Below the pieces are notes generated by a model. That model had not been told where the DNA came from. It worked only from the letters and a program-made list of their open reading frames with translations, and did not search any database. The translations under genes and the position numbers were made by a program. DNA of 64,000 nt from an uncultured Sutterella sp. (lineage in GTDB: Bacteria > Pseudomonadota > Gammaproteobacteria > Burkholderiales > Burkholderiaceae_F), in NCBI GenBank assembly GCA_905197905.1, contig CAJKAP010000003.1:144801-208800 (forward strand), read 5' to 3'. Positions 23,327 through 32,167 of this stretch are shown in pieces. How positions within the stretch are numbered: position 1 is the first letter of the stretch; each line of letters begins with the position of its first letter.

Positions 23327-24826
23327 TTAGGCGAGGTTAAGCAAATAGCTCATCAAGAGGCGAACTGGACGACCTTGGGATTCATGATCGCGACCGCCCG
23401 TGTTGGCACTCGCGGCGATATCCAAGTGAGCCCAAGAGACCTTTTCATCCACAAAGAAGCCCAAGAAGGAGGCGGCACTGCAAGCGCCACCATCACGCGT
23501 CGTCGCAAGGTTGCAGATGTCCGCAACGTTGGAGCGCATCAACTTCAAGTAGTCTTCGTGAATAGGCATGGGCCAAGCTTCATCGTGCAAGTAAGCACCA
23601 GCCTTCACAAGGTCGGCAGAGAGCTGCGGATCGCGCGTAAAGAGGCCCGTGTAGGTGCTACCCAACGCGATACAGCAAGCGCCAGTCAACGTGGCCATGT
23701 CGATGATGACGGAGGGCTTAGCTTCCTGAACCCAAGCGAGCGCATCGCACAAGACCAAGCGCCCTTCAGCGTCAGTGTTCAAAATTTCAATCGTCTTGCC
23801 GCTATAGGACTGAACGATGTCGCCAGGCTTCGTGGCGGTACCGCTCGGCATATTTTCGCAACAAGCAGCCACTGCAATGATGTTGCGTTTGACGCGCGCC
23901 TTCGCGGCGGCAATGACGGTGGCGAGCGTCGCAGCAGAACCTGACATGTCGTAAATCATGTCGCCCATGTTGGCACCCGGCTTCAAGGAAATGCCACCCG
24001 AGTCAAACGTGATGCCCTTGCCGACCAAAGCCACAGGCGCTTCGTTCTTATCTTCTGCGCCCTGATAGCGCACGATGATAAAGCGTGGTTCCACAGCACT
24101 ACCTTGAGCCACAGCCAAGAACGCACCCATCTTTGCTTTTTCGATGTCTTTTTTCTTCCAGACTTCAACGGAAAGGGAAGGAACACCCTTAGCGCGAGCT
24201 TCAACTTCTTTGGCTAAGAAGTCAGGCGTGCAGACGTTAGAGGGCAAATCAGCCCAGTAGCGCATGAGCGATTCACCATAGGAAATGGCTTCAGCGGTCG
24301 AGACCAAGGGAGAAGCGCCTTTCTTCGTACGGGCGCGGTCTTCCAAGTAAACGGTCTTCGTGACCACTGGCTTCACGTCTTCCGTCTTGAGCGTGGTGCG
24401 GCGCTGATAGGCGCCCAACATCGCGTTCACAAAGCGCACAAAGTCGTGTTTGTCTGCCACCCATTCATTGGCGTCCACAACGACGTTCACGGCCCAGCCA
24501 GAGAGCTGGCAGAGCGCCTTAGCAAGAGCACCAAACTTAGCGGTAACACAAGCGTTTGCATCGACACCGACGAGCATCACGCCGCCGGTAAATTTCTTAC
24601 CCAAGTTGAATGTGTGGTGGGTTTCACCAGCCTTACCTGTGAAGACTTTACGTTCTACCAAGCGGTGAATTTCGGACTTGCTGTCTTTCACGAAAGCAGC
24701 AACGTCAGCGACTTGTTTAGCTTTGGAAGTTAGGTCATAGACGGGATAGACGCGCACAGCGTCTTCTGGCATGGCCGTGGTGTTGTAAACCACATTCGGA
24801 AGGGTTGTAAGTTTTGGAATATTCAT
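23327..24826 (-). CDS. pepA: Cytosol (leucyl) aminopeptidase, M17 family
   Basis: 499 residues, typical of bacterial PepA. It removes N-terminal leucine and other residues from peptides and is a two-metal enzyme; E. coli PepA is also a DNA-binding accessory protein. Metal and active-site motifs are intact: VGKGITFDSGGISLKP (Lys and Asp ligands), MIYDMSGSAATLAT and the family signature NTDAEGRLVLCDAL, then a C-terminal part (DIAASANTGGRDHESQGRPV). The N-terminal macrodomain-like part is about 165 residues. It is upstream of holC on the same strand. Confidence 0.97.
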   Translation of the reverse strand: MNIPKLTTLPNVVYNTTAMPEDAVRVYPVYDLTSKAKQVADVAAFVKDSKSEIHRLVERKVFTGKAGETHHTFNLGKKFTGGVMLVGVDANACVTAKFGALAKALCQLSGWAVNVVVDANEWVADKHDFVRFVNAMLGAYQRRTTLKTEDVKPVVTKTVYLEDRARTKKGASPLVSTAEAISYGESLMRYWADLPSNVCTPDFLAKEVEARAKGVPSLSVEVWKKKDIEKAKMGAFLAVAQGSAVEPRFIIVRYQGAEDKNEAPVALVGKGITFDSGGISLKPGANMGDMIYDMSGSAATLATVIAAAKARVKRNIIAVAACCENMPSGTATKPGDIVQSYSGKTIEILNTDAEGRLVLCDALAWVQEAKPSVIIDMATLTGACCIALGSTYTGLFTRDPQLSADLVKAGAYLHDEAWPMPIHEDYLKLMRSNVADICNLATTRDGGACSAASFLGFFVDEKVSWAHLDIAASANTGGRDHESQGRPVRLLMSYLLNLA

Positions 24827-25057
24827 GGGGATGTCTCTCTTGTAAGAGTCAATGATTTTTCCATTGTACAGTTATAGAGAGCTTGTGGACGTAGGAGAAG
24901 GACTCTCAAGCGTTTCTCTTAGTAAGCAAAGATGGAAAACGATGACAAGAAGGGAGAAGGGTGCTCTAAATACCAAGAATAGGCTATATCCAAAACGCAG
25001 AAATTGGCGCAAAATTACTCTTCTACAGTTTGGGAGTTGTCGATGAGACAGCTCAAA

Positions 25058-25156
25058 GATATCGGCTGGGGGGGTAGCTCAGCTGGGAGAGCGCTGCGTT
25101 CGCAATGCAGAGGTCGGGAGTTCGATCCTCCTCCTCTCCACCAATTCACCGATATC
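25058..25156. repeat. Inverted repeat enclosing tRNA-Ala
   Basis: GATATCGG (25058-25065) before the tRNA and CCGATATC (25149-25156) after it are perfect complements. In the precursor they would extend the acceptor stem outside the mature ends, probably as a processing or stability stem. Confidence 0.65.
25068..25143 (+). tRNA. tRNA-Ala (CGC)
   Basis: A full cloverleaf: acceptor GGGGGGG paired with CCTCTCC, giving the G3-U70 wobble that identifies alanine tRNA; D-arm GCTCAGCTGGGAGAGC; anticodon stem CTGCG, loop TTCGCAA, anticodon CGC (reads GCG); T-arm GGGAGTTCGATCCTCC; encoded CCA. It is a single gene in the 513-base space between pepA and aspA. Bases 24827-25057 show no other supported gene. 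Confidence 0.97.
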
Positions 25157-25163
25157 CTCAGAG

Positions 25164-25188
25164 GCCACGGAAACGTGGCTTTTTGCTT
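25164..25188 (+). terminator. Terminator of tRNA-Ala
   Basis: GCCACG-GAAA-CGTGGC, a GNRA-capped 6-bp stem at 25164-25179, runs into TTTTTGCTTTT. It is placed 20 bases after the tRNA. Confidence 0.9.
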
Positions 25189-25267
25189 TTCTATAGCTCC
25201 AAAATTTGGATGGCGCTGCTCGTTACGCCAAGAAGTAATTGAATAGTCGAAAGAACGTCTCCAAAAG

Positions 25268-25316
25268 AAAAGAGAGATTCGTGTTCTTCAGAGATGAGGA
25301 ACACGATCTCTCTTTT
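25268..25316 (-). terminator. Terminator of aspA
   Basis: A long stem, AAAAGAGAGAT with CGTGTTC (25268-25286) against GAACACG with ATCTCTCTTTT (25299-25316), interrupted by a single bulged T. The minus-strand exit is TCTTTTGG. Confidence 0.85.
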
Positions 25317-25339
25317 TTCATGTGGCCGAACGAAATCGC

Positions 25340-26800
25340 TTATTCGTTTTTCAAAGCCGATTTTTTCTGCTCTCGGAAGGTAGCGAGCGCTTGTGCCATC
25401 TTCTCAGGATCAGTCATCAAAAGCGGATCGATCATTTTCTCTGCTTCCTCTTCATTCATGAGCCCCATTTCAACGACCGCTTCTTTGACATTGAGGCGAT
25501 GCGATTGGGCATAATGCGCCACTTTCACGCCAGTGGGGTAGTCAAAAAGGGCCGCTGGAACTGTAGAAAGCGCAATGGAGCCGTTTGCTTCTTCCGCGCA
25601 ACGAGCGCTATTGGCTTTAATGCCTTCAACACAGTGTGTGCGTAGGAGTTTGAGAGAGCCTTCAACTAACTGCATACTTTCAAAAAGACACTTATAAAAA
25701 GTCGCGTCCCAGACGTTAAGATCTAGCTCCCCGTCGTCATAAGCAATACTGATTGCGACGTCGTTACCCATGACTTGATGCGCCACCTGAATCACCATTT
25801 CTGGCACTGTTGGATTGATTTTTCCTGGCATGATCGAGGATCCTGGCGAAAGTGCGGGCAATTCGATTTCTTGCCAACCAGCACGAGGGCCAGAGCTCAT
25901 GAGACGTAAATCTTTAGAAATTTTGGAGATTGAGGTCGCCACTTCTTTGATCAATCCAGATGTGGTGACGAAAAAGTCTGGGTTCTGAAACCCATCAAAG
26001 AGATTAGCCATGGGTTTAATGGGACGCCCTAAAGATTCACTCAGATAACGGTAAAAAGCCGTTTGATAGCTTGGATCTGCGCCGAGCCCCGTTCCCACAG
26101 CGCTGCCACCCATCACCAGTTCGTCGCACCCAGCCCGGTGAGCTGTCAATTTATTGGCGAGGCGACGCATCAATTCAGCAAAGCCAGAGAATTCTTGCCC
26201 AAGCGTGAGGGGGAGTGCATCTTGCCAGCAGGTACGACCTACTTTCACAATGTGGGCAAACTCTGCACTTTTCGCACGGAAAGCCTTTTCCATTAAGCGC
26301 AGTTCTTTGACGATCGCTTCGAGTTGTGGCGCAATCGCCAAATGCGTTGCCGAGGGGATTGTGTCGTTAGTCGATTGCGCTTTATTGACGTGGGTGTTGG
26401 GGTGCACACGGTCTTGCTCTTTGTGACCCGTGAGGATTTCGTTAGCTCGATTCCCAATCACTTCATTGACATTCATGTTGAGGCAGGTATAGCCCCCGCC
26501 CTGCCACATATCAAGCGGAAACTGATCATCAAATTGCCCTGCGATCACCTCGTCAGAAGCCTGCACGATGGCGCGGGCGATATCCTCTTCAAGAACGCCA
26601 ATACTGGCGTTCGCTTTCGCTGCGGCTTTTTTAATTTCAGCCAAGGCGTACACGATGCCTGGGTAAAAAATAATGGGCAGGCGCGCCACCCCAGAGACGT
26701 GACGCATACGTTCGGTTTGAATTCCCCAGTAAGAGGTGTTAGGAAGCTGCATTTCTCCTAAACAGTCTCGTTCTAAACGGAAACCTTCATTGGCTTGCAT
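25340..26800 (-). CDS. aspA: Aspartate ammonia-lyase (aspartase)
   Basis: 486 residues from the ATG at 26800, which has an ideal AAAGGAG site eight bases upstream; an in-frame start at 26881 would add 27 residues. The enzyme reversibly splits aspartate into fumarate and ammonia. Superfamily landmarks are YWGIQTERMRHV (usual YGiQTxRA), GGGYTCLNMNVNEVIGNRA, VHPNTHVNKAQSTNDTIPS, VGRTCWQDALPLTLGQEF, GGSAVGTGLGADP and the signature loop PGSSIMPGKINPTVPEM. The VPEM ending and MNVNEVIGNRA favour aspartase over fumarase (fumarase normally has NPTQxE). Some positions are unusual, so a related lyase cannot be fully excluded. Divergent from a LysR gene that probably regulates it. It fits with the DcuA-type carrier. 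Confidence 0.88.
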   Translation of the reverse strand: MQANEGFRLERDCLGEMQLPNTSYWGIQTERMRHVSGVARLPIIFYPGIVYALAEIKKAAAKANASIGVLEEDIARAIVQASDEVIAGQFDDQFPLDMWQGGGYTCLNMNVNEVIGNRANEILTGHKEQDRVHPNTHVNKAQSTNDTIPSATHLAIAPQLEAIVKELRLMEKAFRAKSAEFAHIVKVGRTCWQDALPLTLGQEFSGFAELMRRLANKLTAHRAGCDELVMGGSAVGTGLGADPSYQTAFYRYLSESLGRPIKPMANLFDGFQNPDFFVTTSGLIKEVATSISKISKDLRLMSSGPRAGWQEIELPALSPGSSIMPGKINPTVPEMVIQVAHQVMGNDVAISIAYDDGELDLNVWDATFYKCLFESMQLVEGSLKLLRTHCVEGIKANSARCAEEANGSIALSTVPAALFDYPTGVKVAHYAQSHRLNVKEAVVEMGLMNEEEAEKMIDPLLMTDPEKMAQALATFREQKKSALKNE

Positions 26801-26955
26801 CGTGAAAACTCCTTTGTCGATGTATCTGAGAACCCACAGGCTCTGAAAGAGAGTATCGAGCGAAATAAGACTTAACGGCAATAAAATTTAATAAAATGGA
26901 ATAGTAAAATTAAAATTATTAATCTTGATGGTTTTCTTTTTTCCTGGAACACGTC

Positions 26956-27942
26956 ATGAAAACAGCGCTAATCAACCTTGATGAACTCTATCTCTTTGTT
27001 CGCGTCGCGAAGTCACACTTCATCAACCTCGTGGCCAAAGAAGAAGGGATGACTCCCTCTGCCGTCTCTCAGGCTATTTTTCGACTGGAAAAAGATGTGG
27101 GCGTTGAGCTTTTTCAACGTGAGTCACGTCCGCTCAAATTGACCGCGGCTGGCAAGCGCCTTTTGGAAGAAGCGCCTAAATTGCTACTCACCGCAAAAGA
27201 GCTTCCTCTAAAACTCAAAAACCACGCTCTTTCAGAAGCCACGCTACGCTTGGGCATTTCTGAGTCGGTGACAGCCACGATGGCACCTTGGGTCATGAAG
27301 GAGCTGTCTCAAAAAGTCGGCACACTCAACACCGTGAGTTTGCTCACGAAGCCTCTAGTTGAAGCGCTAAGAAGCGATCAAATTGACGTTGCTATCATGC
27401 CTGACCCTCTACTTCAAGAAGAGCGCTGGTACAGGAAAGCGGTCTATGTGGAAGATTTTTTACTGGTCTATGGGAAAGGGCTCCAACTTCCTCGCGTTGA
27501 GAAAGAGGAAGGGAATCGAGAGCTGATGACCGCGCTGAGTCGAGCGCCTTTTGTGGGCTATTCGCATGAAGGCAGTTCTGATGCCAGAGCGGTTGAACAA
27601 ATTCTGCTTTCGATGGAACTCAATCCCGCGAAGCACCTTGAGGCGAGTTCTAGCTATGCACTAGTGGGGCTCGTCGGAGAATTGGGCGGCTGGAGCATTA
27701 TTCCTGCGACTAACTTCTGGTGTGGAAGACAATTTATCGAGAAGTGCCACGCGCTAGCCCTTCCCAGCATTCACGCCACGCGCACAATGTGGGTGGTTAC
27801 AGATAAAGCGCGTTATGAAGAAGATCCTCGCTTAGCGCAACTAGTCGAAAATACAGTTCGCCACGTCATGCAAAATTCGATGTTCCCCGAGCTCAAAAAG
27901 GTCTCAAAAGAGCTCCTCAAACATTGCCGTTTAGTGAGGTGA
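26956..27942 (+). CDS. LysR-type transcriptional regulator, divergent from aspA
   Basis: 328 residues. Residues 5-65 carry the LysR winged helix (FINLVAKEEGMTPSAVSQAI, then VELFQRESRPLKLTAAGKRL), and the remainder is the effector-binding domain (LRLGISESVTATMAPWVM; DVAIMPDPLLQ). The 155-base divergent region (26801-26955) is very A+T rich and holds the promoters of both genes; LysR genes usually control such neighbours. The likely target is therefore aspA, and the inducer may be aspartate or fumarate, which is inference only. The start ATG is at 26956 with a CCTGGAAC stretch upstream. Confidence 0.9.
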   Translation: MKTALINLDELYLFVRVAKSHFINLVAKEEGMTPSAVSQAIFRLEKDVGVELFQRESRPLKLTAAGKRLLEEAPKLLLTAKELPLKLKNHALSEATLRLGISESVTATMAPWVMKELSQKVGTLNTVSLLTKPLVEALRSDQIDVAIMPDPLLQEERWYRKAVYVEDFLLVYGKGLQLPRVEKEEGNRELMTALSRAPFVGYSHEGSSDARAVEQILLSMELNPAKHLEASSSYALVGLVGELGGWSIIPATNFWCGRQFIEKCHALALPSIHATRTMWVVTDKARYEEDPRLAQLVENTVRHVMQNSMFPELKKVSKELLKHCRLVR

Positions 27943-27958
27943 GGGATGAAAACCGGCG

Positions 27959-27981
27959 AAAAAGTGGGGTACTCACTTTTT
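27959..27981 (+). terminator. Terminator after the aspA-linked LysR gene
   Basis: AAAAAGTG (27959-27966) pairs with CACTTTTT (27974-27981) around loop GGGTACT. It is located before greB. Confidence 0.7.
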
Positions 27982-28063
27982 CCCTAATCGGGCTAAAATA
28001 GAGAAATCAGAACAACAAAGAGGGAGCTCCAAGTAGCTTCCTTCTCCTTGAATAAAAGGATAA

Positions 28064-28627
28064 ATGGCGATGGCACAAGACGATGATGACGATGAAGTCA
28101 AGCTTCCAGGATTACCGCCTAATACGAAAAACTATATGACCCCAGCGTGCTACCGCCGCCTTTTGGACGAACGTGAGCACCTTGTGAACGTGGAACGCCC
28201 TGAGGTGGTGAATATGGTCTCTTGGGCCGCGAGTAACGGTGACCGTAGTGAAAACGGAGACTACCTCTATGGGAAGCGCCGTTTGCGTGAAATCGACCGA
28301 CGCATTCGCTTTTTAAATAAACGTATTGAATCGGCTGAAGTGGTCGATCCTGGTGCTCGTCCACCGACGGATCAGGTGTTTTTTGGCGCAACGGTGCTCT
28401 ATGTGAATCAAGCAGGTGAAGAGCGCAAGATTCGTATTGTAGGAATCGATGAAGCGGATGCCTCGCATGGGGACGTGAGTTGGATTAGCCCTATTGCGCG
28501 TGTGTTCTTGAAGGCGCGTGAAGGTGACGAAGTGAAGCTCCCAACGCCTGCGACCTCTACGCACCCAGCAGGGGTCGATACGCTCGAAATTTTGGAAGTT
28601 ACTTACACCAACGAGCAGCCCTACTAA
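28064..28627 (+). CDS. greB: Transcript cleavage factor GreB
   Basis: 187 residues. GreB enters the RNA polymerase secondary channel and stimulates cleavage of backtracked RNA. The N-terminal coiled coil contains the catalytic acidic tip pair in GDRSENGDYLYGKRRLREID and the GreB-type sequence YMTPACYRRLLDEREHL. The C-terminal FKBP-like domain ends with VDTLEILEVTY. The very acidic N-terminus (AQDDDDDEVKLPG) is an extension relative to short GreB proteins. The first ATG (28064) has AAAAGGA five bases upstream; the second at 28070 is also possible. Confidence 0.95.
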   Translation: MAMAQDDDDDEVKLPGLPPNTKNYMTPACYRRLLDEREHLVNVERPEVVNMVSWAASNGDRSENGDYLYGKRRLREIDRRIRFLNKRIESAEVVDPGARPPTDQVFFGATVLYVNQAGEERKIRIVGIDEADASHGDVSWISPIARVFLKAREGDEVKLPTPATSTHPAGVDTLEILEVTYTNEQPY

Positions 28628-28647
28628 AAAACTTCCACATAAAACGG

Positions 28648-28677
28648 AAGGCGACGATCAATCTTGACCGTCGCCTT
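28648..28677. terminator. Bidirectional terminator between greB and spoT
   Basis: AAGGCGACG (28648-28656) pairs with CGTCGCCTT (28669-28677); the inner bases TCAA/TTGA lengthen the stem. TTTC follows. The two genes converge here. Confidence 0.88.
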
Positions 28678-28694
28678 TTCTTCACCTATAGGCG

Positions 28695-31076
28695 TTAGTG
28701 TGGGATTTCCTCAGTGGCTGCTGGAGCCGCTGGTTTATTAGCTTTGTGAGGAGCGCCAGCTTCAAGTGCACGCTTCACTTGCAAGACCACGTCGTTTTTC
28801 TTAATGGTCTTCATCACATACATCAAGTGCCCTTTGTCGCGCACTTGAAGCGTGAGACGCAGGTATTTATCCTCGCCCTTTTCGTAGAAGACGACGCCAA
28901 TAATGCTGGAGTTAGCTTCAGCAATGGCCGAAGCCACGCTACCCAAGGCGACGTTCTGATCTGTCACTAAGAGGTCGATCGGTACGGCATGGTTCGCATG
29001 ATTTTGCTCTTCAGCCCACTGCACTTCCATCCAACGGCTAGCATCCGTCTTCATACCACGACGGCAATGCGGGCAATCTGCACGGTGAATCACAAGACCA
29101 TGACCCGTACGGCTGTAGCCCATAATCTTGTCGCCCGGAATCGGGTGGCAGTCTTTAGAGAGTTCCACCGCCACGCCTTCGTTCCCACGGATGGTAATGG
29201 CAGGAAGCGGATGGAGCGTATCCTTGTTGTCCAATTCATGCGTCATCTGCACTAAGCGGTGAAGGACAGCAGCAGGTAAGTCTTTACCTAAACCAATCGA
29301 AGAATAAAGACTATTGTCATCAGGCACATCCAATTCCGCGCGCAACTTCACCCACACCGATTCTGGCACCGCTTCAAGGCTAAAGCGGTTAGCGTCCGCC
29401 TCTTTACGAAGGGCCTCTTGACCCAAACGAATCGATTCTTCAGGGAGGCAATTGCGCAGGTACTGACGAATTTCAGCGCGCGCCTTACCAGAGCGCACGC
29501 TTTCCAACCAAGCAGGGCTCGGGTAGGAATTCTTATCCGTTTGAATTTCCACCATATCCCCGTTACTCAAACGAGCGGAGAGGGGGCGCAACTCCCCATT
29601 GATCTTGCAACCCACAGCATGGTTACCCACGTCCGTGTGAATCTGGTACGCAAAGTCAACTGGCGTGGAACCCTTTGGCAAGGAAATAATCTTTCCTTGT
29701 GGCGTAAACGCATAAAGACGGTTCGGGAACAAGTCCACCTTGATGTTTTCAAGGAATTCGCTGCTGTCTGCGCTGTTACGTTGAATTTCCATCAAATTGG
29801 CTAACCAGGCAGACGTGCGAGAACGCATATTTTCCGCGTTAATGTCGTTCTTAAAGAGCCACTGCGTGAGAATGCCGTATTCTGCGACGCGATGCATGTC
29901 TTCTGTGCGAATTTGGTATTCAATCGGCGTCCCATTTGGGCCAATGACGGTCGTATGAATACTCTGGTAGCCATTCATCTTGGGAATGGCAATAAAGTCT
30001 TTAAAGCGACGATGAACGGGTTTGTAGAGTGCATGAAGGGCGCCGAGCGTTAAATAGCACTCTTCCACTGTTTTCACAATGACGCGGAACCCATAAATAT
30101 CCAAAGCGTCAGAGAACGATTGATGCTGGGTGCGCATCTTGTTGTAGATCCCGTAAATCGTCTTATCGCGCCCAATCACACGAGCACGGATATTGAATTT
30201 CGGGAGCTGTGCGCGCGTTTCATTCAAAATCTTTTCTAATACCGAGCGACGAGCATTACGTTGCTTCATCACGTTGTGGTAGAGAATTTCATAGCGCCAG
30301 GGGTAGCGGTTCGCGAAACTCAATTCTTGGAGTTCACGAAAAACGTTATTTAATCCCAACTGGTGCGCGAGCGGCACATAAATATCGAGCGTTTCTTTGG
30401 CAATACGCGCGCGTTTTTCGGGGCGCATGACACCCAACGTGCGCAAATTGTGTAAGCGGTCAGCGAGCTTCACGAGGATGACGCGGACATCGCGCGACAT
30501 CGCAAGGAGCATCTTACGAAAGCTTTCTGCCTGAGCAGCTTCTGCTGAAGAAAAGCGTAATTTATCGAGCTTACTCACCCCGTCAACCAAGTCCGCGACA
30601 TCAACGCCAAACTTCTCGGCCATTTCTTGCTTACTGGTTCCCGTGTCTTCCAAGACGTCATGCATGAGACCCGCTTCAATCGTGGCGGCATCCATTTTCC
30701 AAGAGGCCAAAATCGAGGCTACGGCAATCGGGTGCGTAATGTAGGGCTCACCCGACTTACGGTATTGCCCCAAGTGCGCTGCGTCTGCAAAGCGATAGGC
30801 TTCACGAATCTTTTCCACGTCAGCGTTAGACATGTACTGGTGACAGCGATCAATGAGGCTAGAAGCACTCAGCAGGGCTGGTGCGTGAGTAGGGGTAAAA
30901 AGCGGCAAGTCTGCGTCAGGGAGTGAGGCCGGGGGCATAGCCGACGGTGTCATTGTCTGCGCAGTTTTTGCAGCAGTGGACTCCCGCTTGCTCGCCGGCA
31001 TAGGCTGAGGACGAACACCGGCCTGCTCTTCCGGTGTGGCATATAAATCGTCCGGATACACGGTTGTATCAGTCAT
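28695..31076 (-). CDS. spoT: Bifunctional (p)ppGpp synthase/hydrolase
   Basis: 793 residues with full RelA/SpoT architecture. The N-terminal HD hydrolase is complete (GEPYITHPIAVASILA; LMHDVLEDTG near 140; KLADRLHNLRTL), so it should degrade (p)ppGpp. The synthetase follows (GRDKTIYGIYNKM; DIYGFRVIVKTVEECYLTLG; GYQSIHTTVIGPNG), then TGS (LPKGSTPVDFAYQIHTDVGN near 464), a Cys/His-rich region (HRADCPHCRRG) and a C-terminal ACT domain. The retained HD motif distinguishes it from a RelA-only enzyme. The first 80 residues are a Pro/Ala-rich extension. It lies downstream of rpoZ and gmk on the same strand, the classical gmk-rpoZ-spoT order, though a strong hairpin stands between rpoZ and spoT. Confidence 0.96.
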   Translation of the reverse strand: MTDTTVYPDDLYATPEEQAGVRPQPMPASKRESTAAKTAQTMTPSAMPPASLPDADLPLFTPTHAPALLSASSLIDRCHQYMSNADVEKIREAYRFADAAHLGQYRKSGEPYITHPIAVASILASWKMDAATIEAGLMHDVLEDTGTSKQEMAEKFGVDVADLVDGVSKLDKLRFSSAEAAQAESFRKMLLAMSRDVRVILVKLADRLHNLRTLGVMRPEKRARIAKETLDIYVPLAHQLGLNNVFRELQELSFANRYPWRYEILYHNVMKQRNARRSVLEKILNETRAQLPKFNIRARVIGRDKTIYGIYNKMRTQHQSFSDALDIYGFRVIVKTVEECYLTLGALHALYKPVHRRFKDFIAIPKMNGYQSIHTTVIGPNGTPIEYQIRTEDMHRVAEYGILTQWLFKNDINAENMRSRTSAWLANLMEIQRNSADSSEFLENIKVDLFPNRLYAFTPQGKIISLPKGSTPVDFAYQIHTDVGNHAVGCKINGELRPLSARLSNGDMVEIQTDKNSYPSPAWLESVRSGKARAEIRQYLRNCLPEESIRLGQEALRKEADANRFSLEAVPESVWVKLRAELDVPDDNSLYSSIGLGKDLPAAVLHRLVQMTHELDNKDTLHPLPAITIRGNEGVAVELSKDCHPIPGDKIMGYSRTGHGLVIHRADCPHCRRGMKTDASRWMEVQWAEEQNHANHAVPIDLLVTDQNVALGSVASAIAEANSSIIGVVFYEKGEDKYLRLTLQVRDKGHLMYVMKTIKKNDVVLQVKRALEAGAPHKANKPAAPAATEEIPH

Positions 31077-31141
31077 ATCGGGATCCGTTATTTCTTCAAC
31101 AGAGCAAAGTTCGGGGGAGAGCTTTACTCAAAATTCAAACA

Positions 31142-31191
31142 AAAAAGTCAGGCCGATGGGAGCGTCTCCCAGCATTTGGACCTGACTTTTT
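31142..31191 (-). terminator. Terminator between rpoZ and spoT
   Basis: AAAAAGTCAGG (31142-31152) pairs with CCTGACTTTTT (31181-31191); an inner stem TGGGAG/CTCCCA (31157-31171) makes a long, nearly continuous hairpin. T-run on both strands. It would uncouple spoT from the rpoZ transcript. Confidence 0.8.
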
Positions 31192-31228
31192 CCTCAAATG
31201 TTGTGAAGCACTTCCTAGTAAAAGGGCT

Positions 31229-31429
31229 TTACTGGACTTTCTTCAACATTTCCAAACCAACTTCGCCAGCAGCGATTTCGCGCAAAGCGAGCACAGCGGG
31301 CTTATCCTTAGCTTCCACCTTCGGGGCGTGACCCTGAGTGAGCTGGCGGGCGCGATAAGCGGCGGCCAAAACCATCTGGAAGCGGTTCGGGATTTTCTTC
31401 AGGCAATCTTCAACAGTAATGCGAGCCAT
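31229..31429 (-). CDS. rpoZ: RNA polymerase omega subunit
   Basis: 66 residues, the usual size for betaproteobacterial omega. It assists folding and assembly of the beta-prime subunit. MARITVEDCLKKIPNRFQMV and AAAYRARQLTQGHAPKVEAK are the conserved N-terminal half, followed by KPAVLALREIAAG. Start ATG at 31429. It lies 75 bases downstream of gmk in the same direction. Confidence 0.97.
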   Translation of the reverse strand: MARITVEDCLKKIPNRFQMVLAAAYRARQLTQGHAPKVEAKDKPAVLALREIAAGEVGLEMLKKVQ

Positions 31430-31504
31430 GTCTATTCTTTATCAATAAAAAGGTTAAAAAGAAAACGGTGCTGTACTTCTCAGTATAAAAGTACTTCCGT
31501 GCGC

Positions 31505-32140
31505 TTAGAGCGGAATCCCTAAGCTAATAAATTGTTCGCGATGGCGAATAGCTTGATGCTTGTAAGCGAGACGACTCGCGATAACAATCGCTCTGAGCTG
31601 AGAGAGCGCAACATCGAAATCTTCGTTAATTATAACGTACTCAAATTCAGGTGCGTGTGCCATTTCAGCCCCCGCGCCTAATAAGCGACGTGTAATCGTG
31701 TTTTCGGAGTCGGTTCCGCGGTGGTGCAAACGCCATTCAAGCGCTTCAATCGAGGGCGGGAGAATAAAGATCCCCACGGTGCCCTTGAAGCGTTCACGCA
31801 CTTGGCGAGCGCCCTGCCAGTCGATTTCAAGGAGAACGTCGTTCCCTTGAGCAATCTGCTTTTCAATCCAATTCTGGCTCGTGCCGTAGTAGTTCCCATG
31901 CACAAGTGCGGTTTCTAAGAATTCTTCGCGCTCTTTCATCGCTAAGAATTCGGCTTCACTCACGAAGTGGTATTCGCGGCCATTTTCTTCACCTGGGCGC
32001 GGTTGACGCGTCGTGTGCGAAATTGACAATTTAATCGCGGGTTCAAGCTTTAAAAGCGCATTCACGAGCGAGGATTTCCCAGCGCCAGACGGGGCTGTCA
32101 CTAAGAAAACGCGACCGATATGAGTATTTTTGTGTTCCAC
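31505..32140 (-). CDS. gmk: Guanylate kinase
   Basis: 211 residues. It phosphorylates GMP to GDP. P-loop APSGAGKSSLVNALL near residue 15; GMP-binding segment ISHTTRQPRPGEENGREYHF; LETALVHGNYYGTS; and LLEIDWQGARQVRERF. The start is a GTG at 32140, with AGGAG about ten bases upstream on the minus strand. It stands in the conserved yicC-gmk-rpoZ-spoT order, 27 bases after the yicC stop. Confidence 0.97.
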   Translation of the reverse strand: MEHKNTHIGRVFLVTAPSGAGKSSLVNALLKLEPAIKLSISHTTRQPRPGEENGREYHFVSEAEFLAMKEREEFLETALVHGNYYGTSQNWIEKQIAQGNDVLLEIDWQGARQVRERFKGTVGIFILPPSIEALEWRLHHRGTDSENTITRRLLGAGAEMAHAPEFEYVIINEDFDVALSQLRAIVIASRLAYKHQAIRHREQFISLGIPL

Positions 32141-32167
32141 CGATTTTTGCTCCTAAGCTGAAGCGGT

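Noticed and set aside
25239..25645. Short frames after the tRNA-Ala gene
   Set aside because: They overlap the aspA terminator and the aspA 3' end in antisense; no coding signature.
31034..31522. 162-codon frame across spoT start, rpoZ and its terminator
   Set aside because: Crosses a secure rpoZ gene and a strong terminator on the other strand; no ribosome site.
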